A DNA stretch of 64,000 bases from Yarrowia lipolytica (GCF_001761485.1 NC_090773.1:2914001-2978000), one strand, 5' to 3'; shown: positions 50,148-61,382, numbered from the stretch's first letter. The notes: a model not told the origin generated them from the letters alone. Program-made: numbers and translations.

Positions 50148-52799
50148 TTAGTATGCTACCAGCGACCTCCTCCATTTTTCGCCCAACTTTTTCATCTGGT
50201 ATAACACTCCTGCAGCCACTCCCTTGACCCTCTCATCGATAACTCCCTCCCAGACATCTTCCAGCCATTTCTGGAGATCGACAAACTCACGAGGCCACTT
50301 TTGCACAATGTACTCGTCCGAATGAGTGTCTAGCACCACCAAAATGCAGGTGCAAGCGGACTCAATCACCTGCGGATCGTCAATGTAGACGTAGGAGCGC
50401 AGCTTTAGCAGCATGGCCAGCAGCTCTGACGTCATATCGGTCAGTTTTGGAGCACTGGGGGCAGCTGTATACAGCAAAAGAGCGAGAGTTTTGAAATAGT
50501 GCGCCTGAATGATAGACGAGAACGAGCCAGCCATGATTCCGGTACCTGCTTTCCACCATGAGTCGATCAGCGGGAAGATAAATAGATGCGCGACCTTGGA
50601 AAAGTGGTTGGTTGTTATGGTGGTGTTTGTTTGTCCCTGGCGTTGTTTCTGGAGACTAGAAGAGACTCTGAGCACTTTAGGGCCGTTCAGAGCCTCACTT
50701 TCACGGGACTCGGCGATTGTAGGGGAGAGAAGAGTCTGTTGGAGGTCAGAAGAAACGCTATTCAGTGGCTGAGCTGTCACCCCGTCCTCTGAAGCGTCTC
50801 CAGCTGGCAGAGCTGACTGGTTATTTAAATCAAGCAATCCACTTGTTCCTGTAAGTCTAGTTCCAGTGAGACTCTTGGTCCCAATATTCAAGTCGTTGAA
50901 ACGAGCTGCAACAGCTGCTGGCAACTTCTTCATCTCCATTGGTTTCACATCAACAGTGTCAGTGAATCCATTCACAAAGCGAGCTCCAAGAGACAATGAC
51001 GTCAACAACAACAGCCGATCATTAATGCTAATGTCTGCCGTATAAAACAAATCCACAATGTACGGAGCAATCTCAGGCTGAGTGCCCACCAGCACCACCA
51101 ATGCCTGGGTTCGATGTTTATGGTAGTCTGGAAAGTCGAAATTATCCTTGAACTGAACCAGGGCCTTGGCCAGATCCTTAGCGTGCACCTTGACCTCGTT
51201 TCCATACTTTCTCTTTTCGAGAATGAGCCTAGCAGCCGTTTTCAGGGCAATATCTAGCTTGTCGTACTGGTCGTCGCCGTCTGGTGCCTTGAAGTACTCC
51301 AAAAGTTGTCTGATGTACACTGGTTTGCTGACTGTCTTGTTCGAGGGGTCTTCATCGTCAGAATCCTCTCCTTCGTCATCAGAATCCTTCATGTGACTTC
51401 TGACATCAAACCCGAGCTTCTGGTACCTGCTTTGAGTGTTTGGCTTGGCACTTCTCTCACTCAACACATCTGAAAAGATGGACGGAGCCTCCGAGTCGGG
51501 AATGCTTACATCCGGATCAGCACCTTCAGCGTCAAACAGAAGCCTTAGTGAATTGTCAGCCATCTTGTCAACGGACAACCCAGACCAGTCTTCTGAAGAC
51601 TCAATGCCGAAATTCAGAGGAACAGAGCCATATTGAGCGACTTTTTCACCAATCAAGATGCCGAAATCTCGAACCCGCGATGAAGGAGAAGATAAATGAT
51701 TAGTAATGCCATCCAGAAATGCAGGAGTCGCAGTCAGCTGCTGCAAGAACGGTTTAGTCAGCAGAGACAGACTCACGAATAACACTTCTGTCTGATGACG
51801 TTGCAGGGCAACGGGCGATTTTGAAATGTTCAATTTCGACCCCCATAGACTGAAAAGACCCATGACCTGCTCCTGGAAAATCGACTGGTCACGTGATGCC
51901 GAGATTAGTAGAGACTTGACCATATTCAGGCTGTTGACGGTGCTTGTTTGTCGAAAGAGGTCAATGACTGGAATGTTCAGCTGTGTTAACAGCTCAGCCA
52001 GAGGAGCAATTTGAACATCGTCAGAAAATTCAGAAGTGAAGTAGTTCATGGAGAAACTGAGCAGTTGCTTCAATTGGAACGGTTTCGTGTAATTAGCGAC
52101 CGTGACAAGTCGTTGAATGAATGCAGAAGAGTAGATGCAGGAACAGATGAAGTTGTTGTTAGTGTGCAATTTGAGGGCTGAAATGATAATTATACCGATT
52201 AGTTCGTGCGATGCCGTGTTGTCACGTGATATAATCACACCTCCTAGCCATTTCAAATATTGTTCAATGTTCCATTCGAATTCCACCAGACCATTGAAGA
52301 GACGCGATCCAGTTAGCAGAGACGAAATCTCCCTATTGTAGGCGGAACTCGATTCTTTCTGAAACTCCACGTATCCCAGATCCATGACCGATCCCAGGAC
52401 TGTCTTCAAATTGTCCATTTTGGCCGCTGTATATTCATTGCTGTCGTTCTTCAAGAGTCGGATTGTAGCTATCAAAATGTTCAAGCCAGTGAGATTAGCA
52501 AAAAGAGGTGAAATGTGGTCTAGGTCAGGTAATGGGTTGCTCAAAAGGACGTTGAGAGCTTCTGTTTGTGTCCTCGTCCGCTCATCGGGCGATTGATGTA
52601 GATATGACTTGGTTGAAAGCTCGGCTATGAGTTGCTGTGGCGTAACCGATGGGATAGAGCTTGAGTCAAGTGTTTCATCGGTGCGATACGAGTCGATTGG
52701 CGTAATTTTGAGGTCATGTGAGTCGGTATTGCGCGTGGTTGAGATGGCTTCCATGATTTCTAGATGTTTGGCGAGATTGAGGGCTGATTTCTTATGCAT
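50148..52799 (-). CDS. TEL2: Telomere-length regulation protein Tel2 (TTT complex)
   Basis: The predicted protein has 883 aa starting at MHKKSALNL; the longer frame begins at TTG. It is an all-helical solenoid. The middle segment FLDGITNHLSSPSSRVRDFG and the C-terminal Tel2 domain (PVYIRQLLEYF, then KTAARLILEKRKYGNEV, then LLLLTSLSLGARF) match the conserved family. Tel2 works with Tti1, Tti2 and Hsp90 to stabilise PIKK kinases such as Tor, Tel1 and Mec1. An acidic DSDDEGEDSDDEDPS block precedes the C-terminal domain; in human TELO2, CK2 phosphorylates a similar acidic Ser motif that recruits R2TP. A start at the next ATG (14 residues on) is possible. Confidence 0.85.
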   Translation of the reverse strand: MHKKSALNLAKHLEIMEAISTTRNTDSHDLKITPIDSYRTDETLDSSSIPSVTPQQLIAELSTKSYLHQSPDERTRTQTEALNVLLSNPLPDLDHISPLFANLTGLNILIATIRLLKNDSNEYTAAKMDNLKTVLGSVMDLGYVEFQKESSSAYNREISSLLTGSRLFNGLVEFEWNIEQYLKWLGGVIISRDNTASHELIGIIIISALKLHTNNNFICSCIYSSAFIQRLVTVANYTKPFQLKQLLSFSMNYFTSEFSDDVQIAPLAELLTQLNIPVIDLFRQTSTVNSLNMVKSLLISASRDQSIFQEQVMGLFSLWGSKLNISKSPVALQRHQTEVLFVSLSLLTKPFLQQLTATPAFLDGITNHLSSPSSRVRDFGILIGEKVAQYGSVPLNFGIESSEDWSGLSVDKMADNSLRLLFDAEGADPDVSIPDSEAPSIFSDVLSERSAKPNTQSRYQKLGFDVRSHMKDSDDEGEDSDDEDPSNKTVSKPVYIRQLLEYFKAPDGDDQYDKLDIALKTAARLILEKRKYGNEVKVHAKDLAKALVQFKDNFDFPDYHKHRTQALVVLVGTQPEIAPYIVDLFYTADISINDRLLLLTSLSLGARFVNGFTDTVDVKPMEMKKLPAAVAARFNDLNIGTKSLTGTRLTGTSGLLDLNNQSALPAGDASEDGVTAQPLNSVSSDLQQTLLSPTIAESRESEALNGPKVLRVSSSLQKQRQGQTNTTITTNHFSKVAHLFIFPLIDSWWKAGTGIMAGSFSSIIQAHYFKTLALLLYTAAPSAPKLTDMTSELLAMLLKLRSYVYIDDPQVIESACTCILVVLDTHSDEYIVQKWPREFVDLQKWLEDVWEGVIDERVKGVAAGVLYQMKKLGEKWRRSLVAY

Positions 52800-53200
52800 G
52801 GTGAAATATAGGGTTAAGGTTTGTGACAATATTAAGAGGGTATGCTTTGGGGGTGTTATTAAGGCGCAGTTACAGGTAGTTCTCTTGGGTGTGTTCCTGC
52901 GATTTTGTTGATAAGATTACATTCTCATGTTTGTTAGCTACACCGTTCAGTTTGATTTCCTTTGAATCATTTCGATCGATAGAATATTGGCTGTTTTGAA
53001 CATACTTGGATGAACTTAAGTATTATTGTTTAGGTTACTTGACAATTCTCTCATAGATAACCACATCCGATGTCATCAACCCTACAGGGAGTCCTATCCC
53101 ATGCATTCTCAATTATTATACCATTCACACTAACAATTCCCAGTCAGGCGCCCCTGTTCTTCACAGGTTTGAAGGCCGGTCATCTTCCCTTGGCACAAGT
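52800..53200. other. Intergenic spacer between TEL2 and RTT10
   Basis: About 400 bp between two minus-strand genes. It holds the TEL2 promoter; no motif of note. Confidence 0.5.
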
Positions 53201-55873
53201 TCACTCGGTCCAGTAATCTAAACCGGCTCCTCCAATCAACAAACCACCCTCGTAAGGACACACACATCCAGTATCAGCCACAGTGGTAAACTCATCCGAC
53301 ATTAGCTTGAGCTCTCCGTCAGAAAACTTCCACTTTCGGACATTCTGATCAACAGAGACAGAAACAATGTCAGCTTCTGATCCGTCCAACGGAGCCACCT
53401 CCGTGATGGTACTAGAGTGAGCAGAAGCGATGGATGCTATCTCTCTCAGCTCACCGTTCTTCAGCTCGGTCACCACAAGCTTGTTATCGTCTCCTCCAGA
53501 GAAGATTAGTTCGCCCTTTCTGCAGAACCTCACAGAGCTTTGATGGGCATAAATGTGGCTCTTGGGTCGCAGAGAAGGCAGCTCATAGACCGAAAGAGAC
53601 CCGTCGGTGGCACTGATAAGCGCCGACTTGTCATCTTCGACAAGATCCACGTTCAGCAGGCAATGCTGAGTGTACTTGAGGTCTGACACGAGAGTAAAGG
53701 AGGAGTTGTCGTACTTCCACAGTCGGAGGGAAGAGTCCGAGTAGACGCAAAGGAGCTCAAATCCCCCGTCGCAGGCTTTGTAAACAAAGTCCATGATTCG
53801 CAGGTCGGGATTATCACCTCGAGGAAGAGACAGCCAGGGAGTGAGAGTCTTTTCGGAGGCATTAAACTTCCAGATGAAGAGTTCTTCTCGTGCAGACGAC
53901 GAGATGAGCAACTCCGGACTCACCCACTTCAGGGTCTGGATACCGGACGTGTGTTTTCTGTATGTGAGGAGGTTGTGCAACTGGCCGTCCCGCACTTCGG
54001 ACAGAATAACATTGGTGTCTTCAGCTCCTGAGGCAACTACGGAGCCGTTGACGTCAATGGCTCGCACCTCTCGACCGTGGGAGTAATATGACGAGACAGG
54101 GATGACGTTACTGGCGATTTCGCACATGATTGACTTTCGCACAAAGTTGAACAGCACTTTGTTGTCACCAAAAAGCACGTCCCAGCTTCGATGAGCTCCT
54201 CCACAGTCGGCAGCAAACAACTGGGCGTTGGCAGACTCGTCTGATATGACGAACGAGTTGGTTTTGAAACCACACGTGATGAGAGGAGACAGACACAGAA
54301 TCTTGAAGATGCTGTTCTGGCTCGATTTGTTGAGCAGTGAAAACTGTTTAGTGCGAATATCCAGATTACCATAGAAGCCATTCTTAGTGGTGAGAGTCAC
54401 GCGGATCTCGTCTGTAAAGAGCACGTCAGTGACGGTCTCTGCGTTGATGGCCTTTCTGAAAATCACAGGAGTTGCATCCACGGTGTCAAAGTAAGCAAGA
54501 GCTCCGAATCTGGATCCCATAACCACATTACCCTTCTCGTTTACGTCAAAACACGTGACTGGGAAGGTGTCCATAGCTTTGTACCGTTTCTGGGTGTCCG
54601 TACCCACCTCGAGTAGAACATTATCATCTTTATCGTTTTGAGAAGTAGCAATTAGGTACTTTGCACCGCTAAGATCACGTGTCAGCATACCAGACACCTT
54701 TCCTTCAAACACCTTGGTTTCCGAAACCTGCTTTGTTTCCGTGTTGATGACAAACACCTGTCCAAACCGACTTCCTACAGCCACGAAAGGAGACCCAGGC
54801 CATCCAGCCATTAGATTGAGAGACCTCAAAGCGTCGTTCTGGTAAATCAGGCTCCAGGTCACGTCATCGCTGCTTCTGTCGACTAGATAGACTTCTCCAT
54901 TGGCAGTTCCAACGGCAGTTTTGGTAAAGGACAGGTTGATGAAGTTCTTGAAAGCACCAGAGTTTCCAATCACGTGATCGTAGTCATATTCGGTCAAGTG
55001 ATCGATCTCCAAGTCGAATTCCCGCCATCGTCCGTCCCCCCCTCCGGTGATAAGGCTCTTGTCTAGAATGTCAAAACACCACATGTTCTTGCCCACGTGA
55101 CCGGGAAACTGCTTGGCGGGCTCCAGCAGACCACGTGACTCGTTATGAGACCACAAAATCGCAGTCGAATCCTCGCTGCTGCTGACGTAATTGTTATCTC
55201 CGTAAAACCCAACCTGCCAGATTCGAGCCCCATGTCCGAAGCCTGAGCCGACCAATTTTCCGGCTTTCAAGTCAAACAGCTTGACGAACCGGTCGTCGGA
55301 ACACGAGATGACGTAAGCAAAGTCTGGGGAGATCTTAACGTCGAAAATGGAGCCCTCATGGTCCGTGAAGTTGTGCATAATCTTTCCATTAGCCAGCTTC
55401 CAAATATAGATTCCATGTAGCACAGTTCCCGAGGCAACTAGCACAGATTCAGAGTCCTCTGTCACGTGAAGTGAACCGGAATACAGCAGAGAGTTTTCCG
55501 AGCACGTGACAATCTCCTTGATCTTGAGATCGCTGTCCAAAATCAACACCCTATTGTGAGCAGTCAGAACGTAGATAGTGTCATTGTCAGATCCAAACTT
55601 GGCATCACAAATCCAGTCGCCCACAGACCGCTCATCACGTGATGAGCACTCCAGATCGGTCACCAGAATCGAGTCTCCTCCAAAAACCAGCATTTTGCCC
55701 TTCTTCTGGTCAATATCAATGCCATGGATCTTGTTGCGTCCAAAAAGCCGTTGGCTCCACCATTTGTCCCCAGAAAGAGAATATTTCGTGATGGACCGGC
55801 CCTGTCCGGTGTAAAGGCAGTCACGTGATACAGCTTTCACCGCAGTGATTGCTCCGTAGTTCGTTTTAGTCAT
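53201..55873 (-). CDS. RTT10: WD-repeat protein Rtt10/Trm734 (WDR6)
   Basis: The predicted protein has 890 aa with a true ATG (MTKTNYGAITAVKAV). It is built of many WD40 repeats, forming two or three propellers. The signature stretch EGSIFDVKISPDFAYVISCS, then DDRFVKLFD and GHGARIWQVGF, then SSSEDSTAILWS, is typical of WDR6/Rtt10. In yeast this protein partners Trm7 for 2'-O-methylation of tRNA anticodon-loop position 34, and it also has a role in endosomal recycling. No membrane segment is present. Length fits the family (about 1010 aa in S. cerevisiae, slightly shorter here). Confidence 0.87.
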   Translation of the reverse strand: MTKTNYGAITAVKAVSRDCLYTGQGRSITKYSLSGDKWWSQRLFGRNKIHGIDIDQKKGKMLVFGGDSILVTDLECSSRDERSVGDWICDAKFGSDNDTIYVLTAHNRVLILDSDLKIKEIVTCSENSLLYSGSLHVTEDSESVLVASGTVLHGIYIWKLANGKIMHNFTDHEGSIFDVKISPDFAYVISCSDDRFVKLFDLKAGKLVGSGFGHGARIWQVGFYGDNNYVSSSEDSTAILWSHNESRGLLEPAKQFPGHVGKNMWCFDILDKSLITGGGDGRWREFDLEIDHLTEYDYDHVIGNSGAFKNFINLSFTKTAVGTANGEVYLVDRSSDDVTWSLIYQNDALRSLNLMAGWPGSPFVAVGSRFGQVFVINTETKQVSETKVFEGKVSGMLTRDLSGAKYLIATSQNDKDDNVLLEVGTDTQKRYKAMDTFPVTCFDVNEKGNVVMGSRFGALAYFDTVDATPVIFRKAINAETVTDVLFTDEIRVTLTTKNGFYGNLDIRTKQFSLLNKSSQNSIFKILCLSPLITCGFKTNSFVISDESANAQLFAADCGGAHRSWDVLFGDNKVLFNFVRKSIMCEIASNVIPVSSYYSHGREVRAIDVNGSVVASGAEDTNVILSEVRDGQLHNLLTYRKHTSGIQTLKWVSPELLISSSAREELFIWKFNASEKTLTPWLSLPRGDNPDLRIMDFVYKACDGGFELLCVYSDSSLRLWKYDNSSFTLVSDLKYTQHCLLNVDLVEDDKSALISATDGSLSVYELPSLRPKSHIYAHQSSVRFCRKGELIFSGGDDNKLVVTELKNGELREIASIASAHSSTITEVAPLDGSEADIVSVSVDQNVRKWKFSDGELKLMSDEFTTVADTGCVCPYEGGLLIGGAGLDYWTE

Positions 55874-56187
55874 GTTGGCGAAATTTTGTATGGGGAAAAA
55901 AATCTTGGATTAACTTTGGGATGCAGATACGAGCGTAGCGAGGATGCTGAGTTTGAGATTACTAAGCAGTCGATTGAGGTGTTGATAGGGGGTCAGGATC
56001 TTGGTTGAAAGGGTTTCAATTGTGCATCTGACCAAGATGGGGATCTTTTCATTGAATAATTTCAGCTATTTGCCAATAGTTTTGAGTTAGTGACCCCATA
56101 TGAGTATGAGTTTTTTAAAGTATTAAGTATTTTTGTTAGAACATAGTCTGTAATTACTTTACAAAAACGAAACCTTACTTAGCTTAG
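55874..56187. other. Intergenic region upstream of RTT10
   Basis: Short AT-rich divergent spacer between RTT10 and the SWA2-like fragment. No motif of note. Confidence 0.45.
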
Positions 56188-56631
56188 TTGGCACATGTCT
56201 CTAGACGGACTTTCCTAGACAGTCTAGTTCCCCGGAAACAGGAGATTTGGTCCAAGTTGGTGATGCGGAAGGCTGAGGGTCTGGAGCATCAGGAGAAGCA
56301 TCAACAGGCCCTGGACCAATGGACGTTGCTGGTGAGCAAGGGATTCACCACGAAGCTTGTCATGGATGGTAAGCGACGATGCCAGATGATTTTAACCCCC
56401 AAGTCTGCTCCTAAGACTGCTCCTAAGACTGCAAAGCCTGCTGTTAGACCTACTGCCAAGCCTGTGTCGTCTGCACCCACTCCAGCAGGCAAGTACGAGA
56501 ACCTTGATCGTGTACGGGCCAGCCATGCTAAGATCGCCAAGGAAGAGGCCCGAGAAAGCTGCTCTGGGCGATGTCGTTGCTGTCAAGATTGAGACGTGGC
56601 GATCCGGCAACGAGGACAACAAGTATATTAT
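56188..56631 (+). pseudogene. Broken SWA2/auxilin-like fragment
   Basis: An open frame without an initial ATG at its 5' edge encodes PRKQEIWSKLVMRKAEGLEH, then GKRRCQ, resembling the TPR segment of fungal Swa2. A Pro/Ala/Lys linker and then KIAKEEARE follow. At about 56552 the frame changes by one base, and the next frame continues EKAALGDVVAVKIETWRSGN, the run-up to the J domain (family pattern W-x-x-G-K-E-x-N-I-R). Similarity stops at about 56631, so the J domain itself is missing. Swa2/auxilin uncoats clathrin vesicles with Hsp70. Lacking both ends and with a frame break, this is probably a decayed partial duplicate. A small live gene using the ATG at 56263 cannot be excluded. Confidence 0.6.
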
Positions 56632-58811
56632 TTGGACTTATATCTACTTGTATGACCATTATGCCTCTATAGAGATATATACTGGTTTAGATATATGTAT
56701 CTTGTCTCTATCGCTTAATAACTCCATTGCTTACTAGTAGTTGAAACTTGGACTATAATACCCAATGGAACTATTCTATCTCGACCTGACACTTGGCTTT
56801 AATGTCTGTCTTATCTTTATCACTGACGAACATCTTCCCTCTCTCAATTCAACACCATCTAACCATCCTAACAAAAGGAACTTCCTCTGTTTCGACTAGT
56901 AAGTACTAGTACAGGACTCATCTACACGATGTTTATTTCTAAGGATTACCATCTACCGTATACAAGTATGTATAGTAGTTGCCTGATAGTTTATCGTAGA
57001 GACACTTGACGCCAATTCTGTCGTCTCAATCTCCCCAAGTAGGCTAGAACAGCCCTACATTTCTGTAAAGTAATTTGGCATATGTATTCTGAAACAATGT
57101 CACATTCTGAAGTCCTTGCCAGAACTATTTACACTGTTGTTCATATGTGGCCTCCCACTTTGCCCGCATCGGCTTAGCCCCCTAAACCCGACCGACAGTA
57201 CATGTTCGGCCCGACTGCCGGCAGCGTGCCACAAACTAATGGTGTATAACCAACAACGGCGATTAACGGCTGCTCCTGACGATCGAAATTTACGTAAGCA
57301 TATGAGGTACAACCACGTTTCCGAGACCCTCCCCATGAGGCCGGTAATATTGGTTCAAGCCGATTGGCCGGCGGCTTCGTACTTTTACGAGTACACTGTA
57401 TGGTACAGTATGTACATACGAGATAGGGCAGCAGAAAACAGGAGAACGTAAATAATCTAGGTGTCTACATGGAAAAAAAAAGAAAAGTTCCTAATAGGGG
57501 AGACCAAACGTGAACGGGCTGGTTTTCGAGCAGGAGACCCTGTGAACGAAAAGAAATCCTTTCGCGGACTCCGTGTGTGTATATCTCATCTGTGCCGTTT
57601 TCTAAAGAGCTTCTGTTGAGCCATCAAACCTCATTTGGAACAGACCCCGGGACACTGAGGATATCAGTCGTTTTTGAAGATATTCAAATTCCGAAAATCG
57701 CAATCAACTCCTTGAGGCAGCATTATTCGCCTTATCTGGTCAGTTTTCTACTAGATCCACTTGTCGATCCCCTGTAACCCATTTTTCTGCACTTTGGCTA
57801 CATTGCCTGTTTAAGAACCACTGTGCATGTACACACTGTTCGGTGCGTCACTGGACAATGCTCCAGAGAAAAAGACCACACACGCACATACACACACACA
57901 ACACCTTTTCTTTGAGAACAGTTGGAACCACAATTAGTAAGCAAATTGGATCTGAAATTAGATTCAGGTGACTGCGTCACGGTTGCTCTCTTGTTGCCGT
58001 TCCTGGAGGTCCGCTTCTCTCTGTCTTCTACGGCGGGCTGCTTACACCTGAAACCTTCACCCTGCATAACATACTTGTCTTGACAGCAGCGTTTAATACT
58101 GTCACGTGACGCCGTTTGGGCGGAGTCCGAACTTCAGTCTCCGTCGACTTCTTGGAGAAACGGGTCTGTTTCCCCTTCCCCTCATAATCGCGGCTATTTT
58201 CGGGGCCGATTTGCGATCACTCATCAAATAATAATAAGCTCTAGGTTATGTTGCCTTGAATGTGAAACAGCTGTTTGAGTTTCATTCCAAACGGCGGGCG
58301 TATTGGAGTTGTAAGTAAGCAGCTGTATGTGAATGTGACAGCGTGAGGCGGGGCGGAGAGAATGGTGTGTCACGTGACCGATCTGGCTCTGTCGGAGAGA
58401 AGAAGAAGAAGAAAAGGGGGCTGGGGGTGGGGGTTGGTGTTTTCACGTGACCTCTACTTGGGGACGTTCGCGTTTTTGGTCAGGTGACTTTCCCCGTGAT
58501 TTTGCCCGCTGCCGAAATACGCCCGGTTATACTGTCACCTCGAATCTATAGAAGTCAAAATTAGGGTAACAGGTTATGATGTTTTGGGACCGTCTCCAGA
58601 AGCTGTTGTGGACCAGCTGCAGGCAAACCGACGGGGTCAATCGAATCTCCGCGTCTCCAGCTCTCGATTGATACCAGAAAATATACACACACTCTTATTA
58701 AATAGCCCTCCAAACTTCCCAACTAACCCGCAATACAGTTCCAGTAGACCCCACACTCCACCACATCAGCACCTCCATCTTGCACTCTTTCGCACAACAT
58801 CGACTGCTCAA
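56632..58811. other. Intergenic region before the Zn2Cys6 gene
   Basis: About 2.2 kb with only short frames. It contains GTACACTGTATGGTACAGTA near 57391-57410, TCACGTGA-type sites near 58101, 58370 and 58444, and a GAAGAAGAAG tract near 58402. The frame upstream of the Zn2Cys6 ATG starts without ATG and is leader. Confidence 0.55.
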
Positions 58812-60437
58812 ATGGACAAACCAAAACGCCGGCGAGTGCGCACGGGCTGTCTGACGTGTCGCGAGCGGCATCTCAAGTGCGACGAGGGAGTGCCGGACTG
58901 TGTCAACTGCATCAAGTCTCGCAAGGTGTGTCGACGAGGCATACGACTCAACTTCATTGATTGCAAGGTGGGAGACGCCTCTCACTATGAAGTTAGTGAC
59001 AGCTGGCGGCCAAGGATCTTTGACGAGTCACGAGATATAGCGGCGGGCTACGACGGAGGCCTCGGGCTCTATGCCAGATACCCTACTCCTGTCAATGATG
59101 TTGACATGGATGATGTGGGAGGTTCTCAAGCTACACAAACGGGTGTGGCAACGACAAATCGACATGCGGGCGGACAGATTACACACACACTAGGCGCATC
59201 CATGCCCAACCCGCTACAGGCGTTTCGACCGCCCCAAATACACAAATATGCATATTCGTCCGCCAAAGGAATGACTCTCAACGACCCCACGACGCCGTCA
59301 CGTGATCCAGACATGAGCGAACTGCTGCCCGTGTTTGTGGAGTATATTGCGCCAATGTTGGATTTGTTTTGTGGCTCGGAAATGTTTTCCAAGGTCGTTC
59401 CTGTGATTGCCTTGACTCAGCCGACCTTGCAGTACTCGGTCTTGTGTTGTGGAGCGGTCATTTTGGCGCACAAAAGCAAGACAGTTGAGGCTGAAAGACG
59501 AGCTGAGAAATACTTTCTACAGGCCACAAAGTCATTGTTAGGCGATATGACCTCTTCTCCCAAAGACCTGGAGTTGTGTGTCTTGTCCACAATTTGTCTA
59601 TCGGTCTATGAACTGATTCAGGAGGTGTCTGAGGCCCGAGGAAGGCGTATTTCGGGCGTTAATCAAATGATTGAAGAGTTCCATTGGGTTGTTATGCCCA
59701 CTGGACGGCCTGAAATGAACTCTCTGGTGGAAAAATGCTGTTTTTGGGCCAACATGATGATCGATTTCATCTTCTCGCGCCGAGTCGATTCAGGCCCGTT
59801 TCTGAACCCCCACAATTGGGGGTCAGTACACGATGTACATACCTTGCCCTCAAACACGCCCCCTGACGCTTGGTGGATGCATTCCATATTGCATCTATCT
59901 GCCTGTGCTAACTACTTTAGCCAGCAGTGCCACGTGCCTACTTATGACGAGTTTGTGCACAACCAGCGGTGGATCGAGTGGAAGAAGATTGTTTTGGATA
60001 TCAAGAGATGGAAAGACAGACTGCCTAGTCGACTAGGAGCGATTGTGGATCTGAAACTGCCTTCCAATCAGTCACATTTTGACACAATTCTGTTTGCGTC
60101 TTCGTCAGCCATGTACGCAAACATTTGCTACCATGGAGCCTTGTTGCTCATGAACAAATGCAAGCCATACACTGCCTACCCCATCCACGATCCAGAAGTG
60201 GCTATAGATGTGACGTATCACTCTCGACGGATCCTGGGAATTAATAGACAAACCAAGAACGTGATTCACGCCATCATGAGCCTGTGGACAGTGCGACTGG
60301 CGTGCTTTCATGTGACGAATTATGTGGAGCAGGTGGAGATTGTCAGACATTTGGACTACTTGCAGGAGGCGGGAGCATGGAAGACGAGCGACACAAGGGA
60401 GTTCTTTCAGAGTTATTGGGGATGGCAAACATCATAA
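58812..60437 (+). CDS. Zn2Cys6 transcription factor
   Basis: The predicted protein has 541 aa starting MDKPKRRRVRTGCLTC, the first ATG of a longer open frame. Cys13, 16, 23, 30, 33 and 40 form a perfect Zn2Cys6 cluster (C-x2-C-x6-C-x6-C-x2-C-x6-C) with the RTGCLTCRERHLKCDE motif followed by RRGIRLNF. This matches a fungal subgroup that includes S. pombe Moc3 and the ARCA-like proteins. The middle and C-terminal parts are helical, typical of the fungal-specific regulatory domain. It is a nuclear DNA-binding regulator with unknown targets. The neighbouring questin-oxidase-like gene is convergent, so no link is implied. Confidence 0.93.
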   Translation: MDKPKRRRVRTGCLTCRERHLKCDEGVPDCVNCIKSRKVCRRGIRLNFIDCKVGDASHYEVSDSWRPRIFDESRDIAAGYDGGLGLYARYPTPVNDVDMDDVGGSQATQTGVATTNRHAGGQITHTLGASMPNPLQAFRPPQIHKYAYSSAKGMTLNDPTTPSRDPDMSELLPVFVEYIAPMLDLFCGSEMFSKVVPVIALTQPTLQYSVLCCGAVILAHKSKTVEAERRAEKYFLQATKSLLGDMTSSPKDLELCVLSTICLSVYELIQEVSEARGRRISGVNQMIEEFHWVVMPTGRPEMNSLVEKCCFWANMMIDFIFSRRVDSGPFLNPHNWGSVHDVHTLPSNTPPDAWWMHSILHLSACANYFSQQCHVPTYDEFVHNQRWIEWKKIVLDIKRWKDRLPSRLGAIVDLKLPSNQSHFDTILFASSSAMYANICYHGALLLMNKCKPYTAYPIHDPEVAIDVTYHSRRILGINRQTKNVIHAIMSLWTVRLACFHVTNYVEQVEIVRHLDYLQEAGAWKTSDTREFFQSYWGWQTS

Positions 60438-61382
60438 CGTCACAGCGCGTTGCATAACTGTGGGCCATGTGGGAGCACTGGATGATATTAGTGAGGAAAG
60501 ACGAGCCGTGTGACGAGCCGTGATGATGGAGAATTTGGACTGTTGGTGTATAACACTCTGTAATTCTGTCACTTCTCTCCAGCCATGATGTTCATTGTTG
60601 GAGCTACCGGTTCCCCTCCCTGGATCCGACTGTACATTGGGCCCGCTCCTGTATAACCTAGACTGGCTAGCTAGGCTATTATTTATTAATTGTATATTAG
60701 TTGCATGACTCGAGATTGTAGATGGTGCTTTTGGTCTTGGTGGCCTCCTTCAAGAGGAGTATTTGTAGCTGGACAAGCTCGAGAGTGTACCGTACTCTCG
60801 TCTGCTAACCTCACTAGAGCTCTAGGCGACATTCTTCAGCAGAGAGATAATCAACAGAGCTATCCTGCAGTTTTATGGCAATTGTACGTAGGATTACTGG
60901 ATTTGTGGTAACAAGAAAACCACCCTGCCTAGTGACTCGATGATAAGACTGATTCTGCGTCTGAGGAGAAGGGAGAATATGTGAACGAGGGTGAGTAAAC
61001 AGTACATACCTGTAGAGTGCCACGCGAGTGTATATTGGGTGCATACTACCAGGTTGTAGGGCCGGGGTCCGAGTTGAGTTCTCCAATAGAATCTCTGTCA
61101 TGTTCATCTACAAGTGGTTGTTGGCAGTGGCGCAATCACCAGACAGCGTTTACACGGCATGCCGTCTGTGCAGCGGCTAAGATACAAGAACTACAAGTAG
61201 ACATCTAAGCTCGCAGATTAAATAATTGTTATATATTTGTTCGACTCATATTCTCAAGAGTAGTGTGAAGTTGTAGGAAGTCTTAAGAGAGAACCATTGG
61301 TATTGCACATACCTGTTGCCACTTGAAGGAGCCCTTGATCGTGAGACATTCAGATCACGTCCCCTTATATCCTCCTCATATA
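60438..61382. other. Convergent intergenic region
   Basis: This lies between the 3' ends of the Zn2Cys6 and questin-oxidase-like genes. Short frames only, no supported feature. Confidence 0.55.

Noticed and set aside
58584-58811. Upstream extension of the Zn2Cys6 frame
   Set aside because: The extension has no ATG, and family members begin near the zinc cluster as at 58812.
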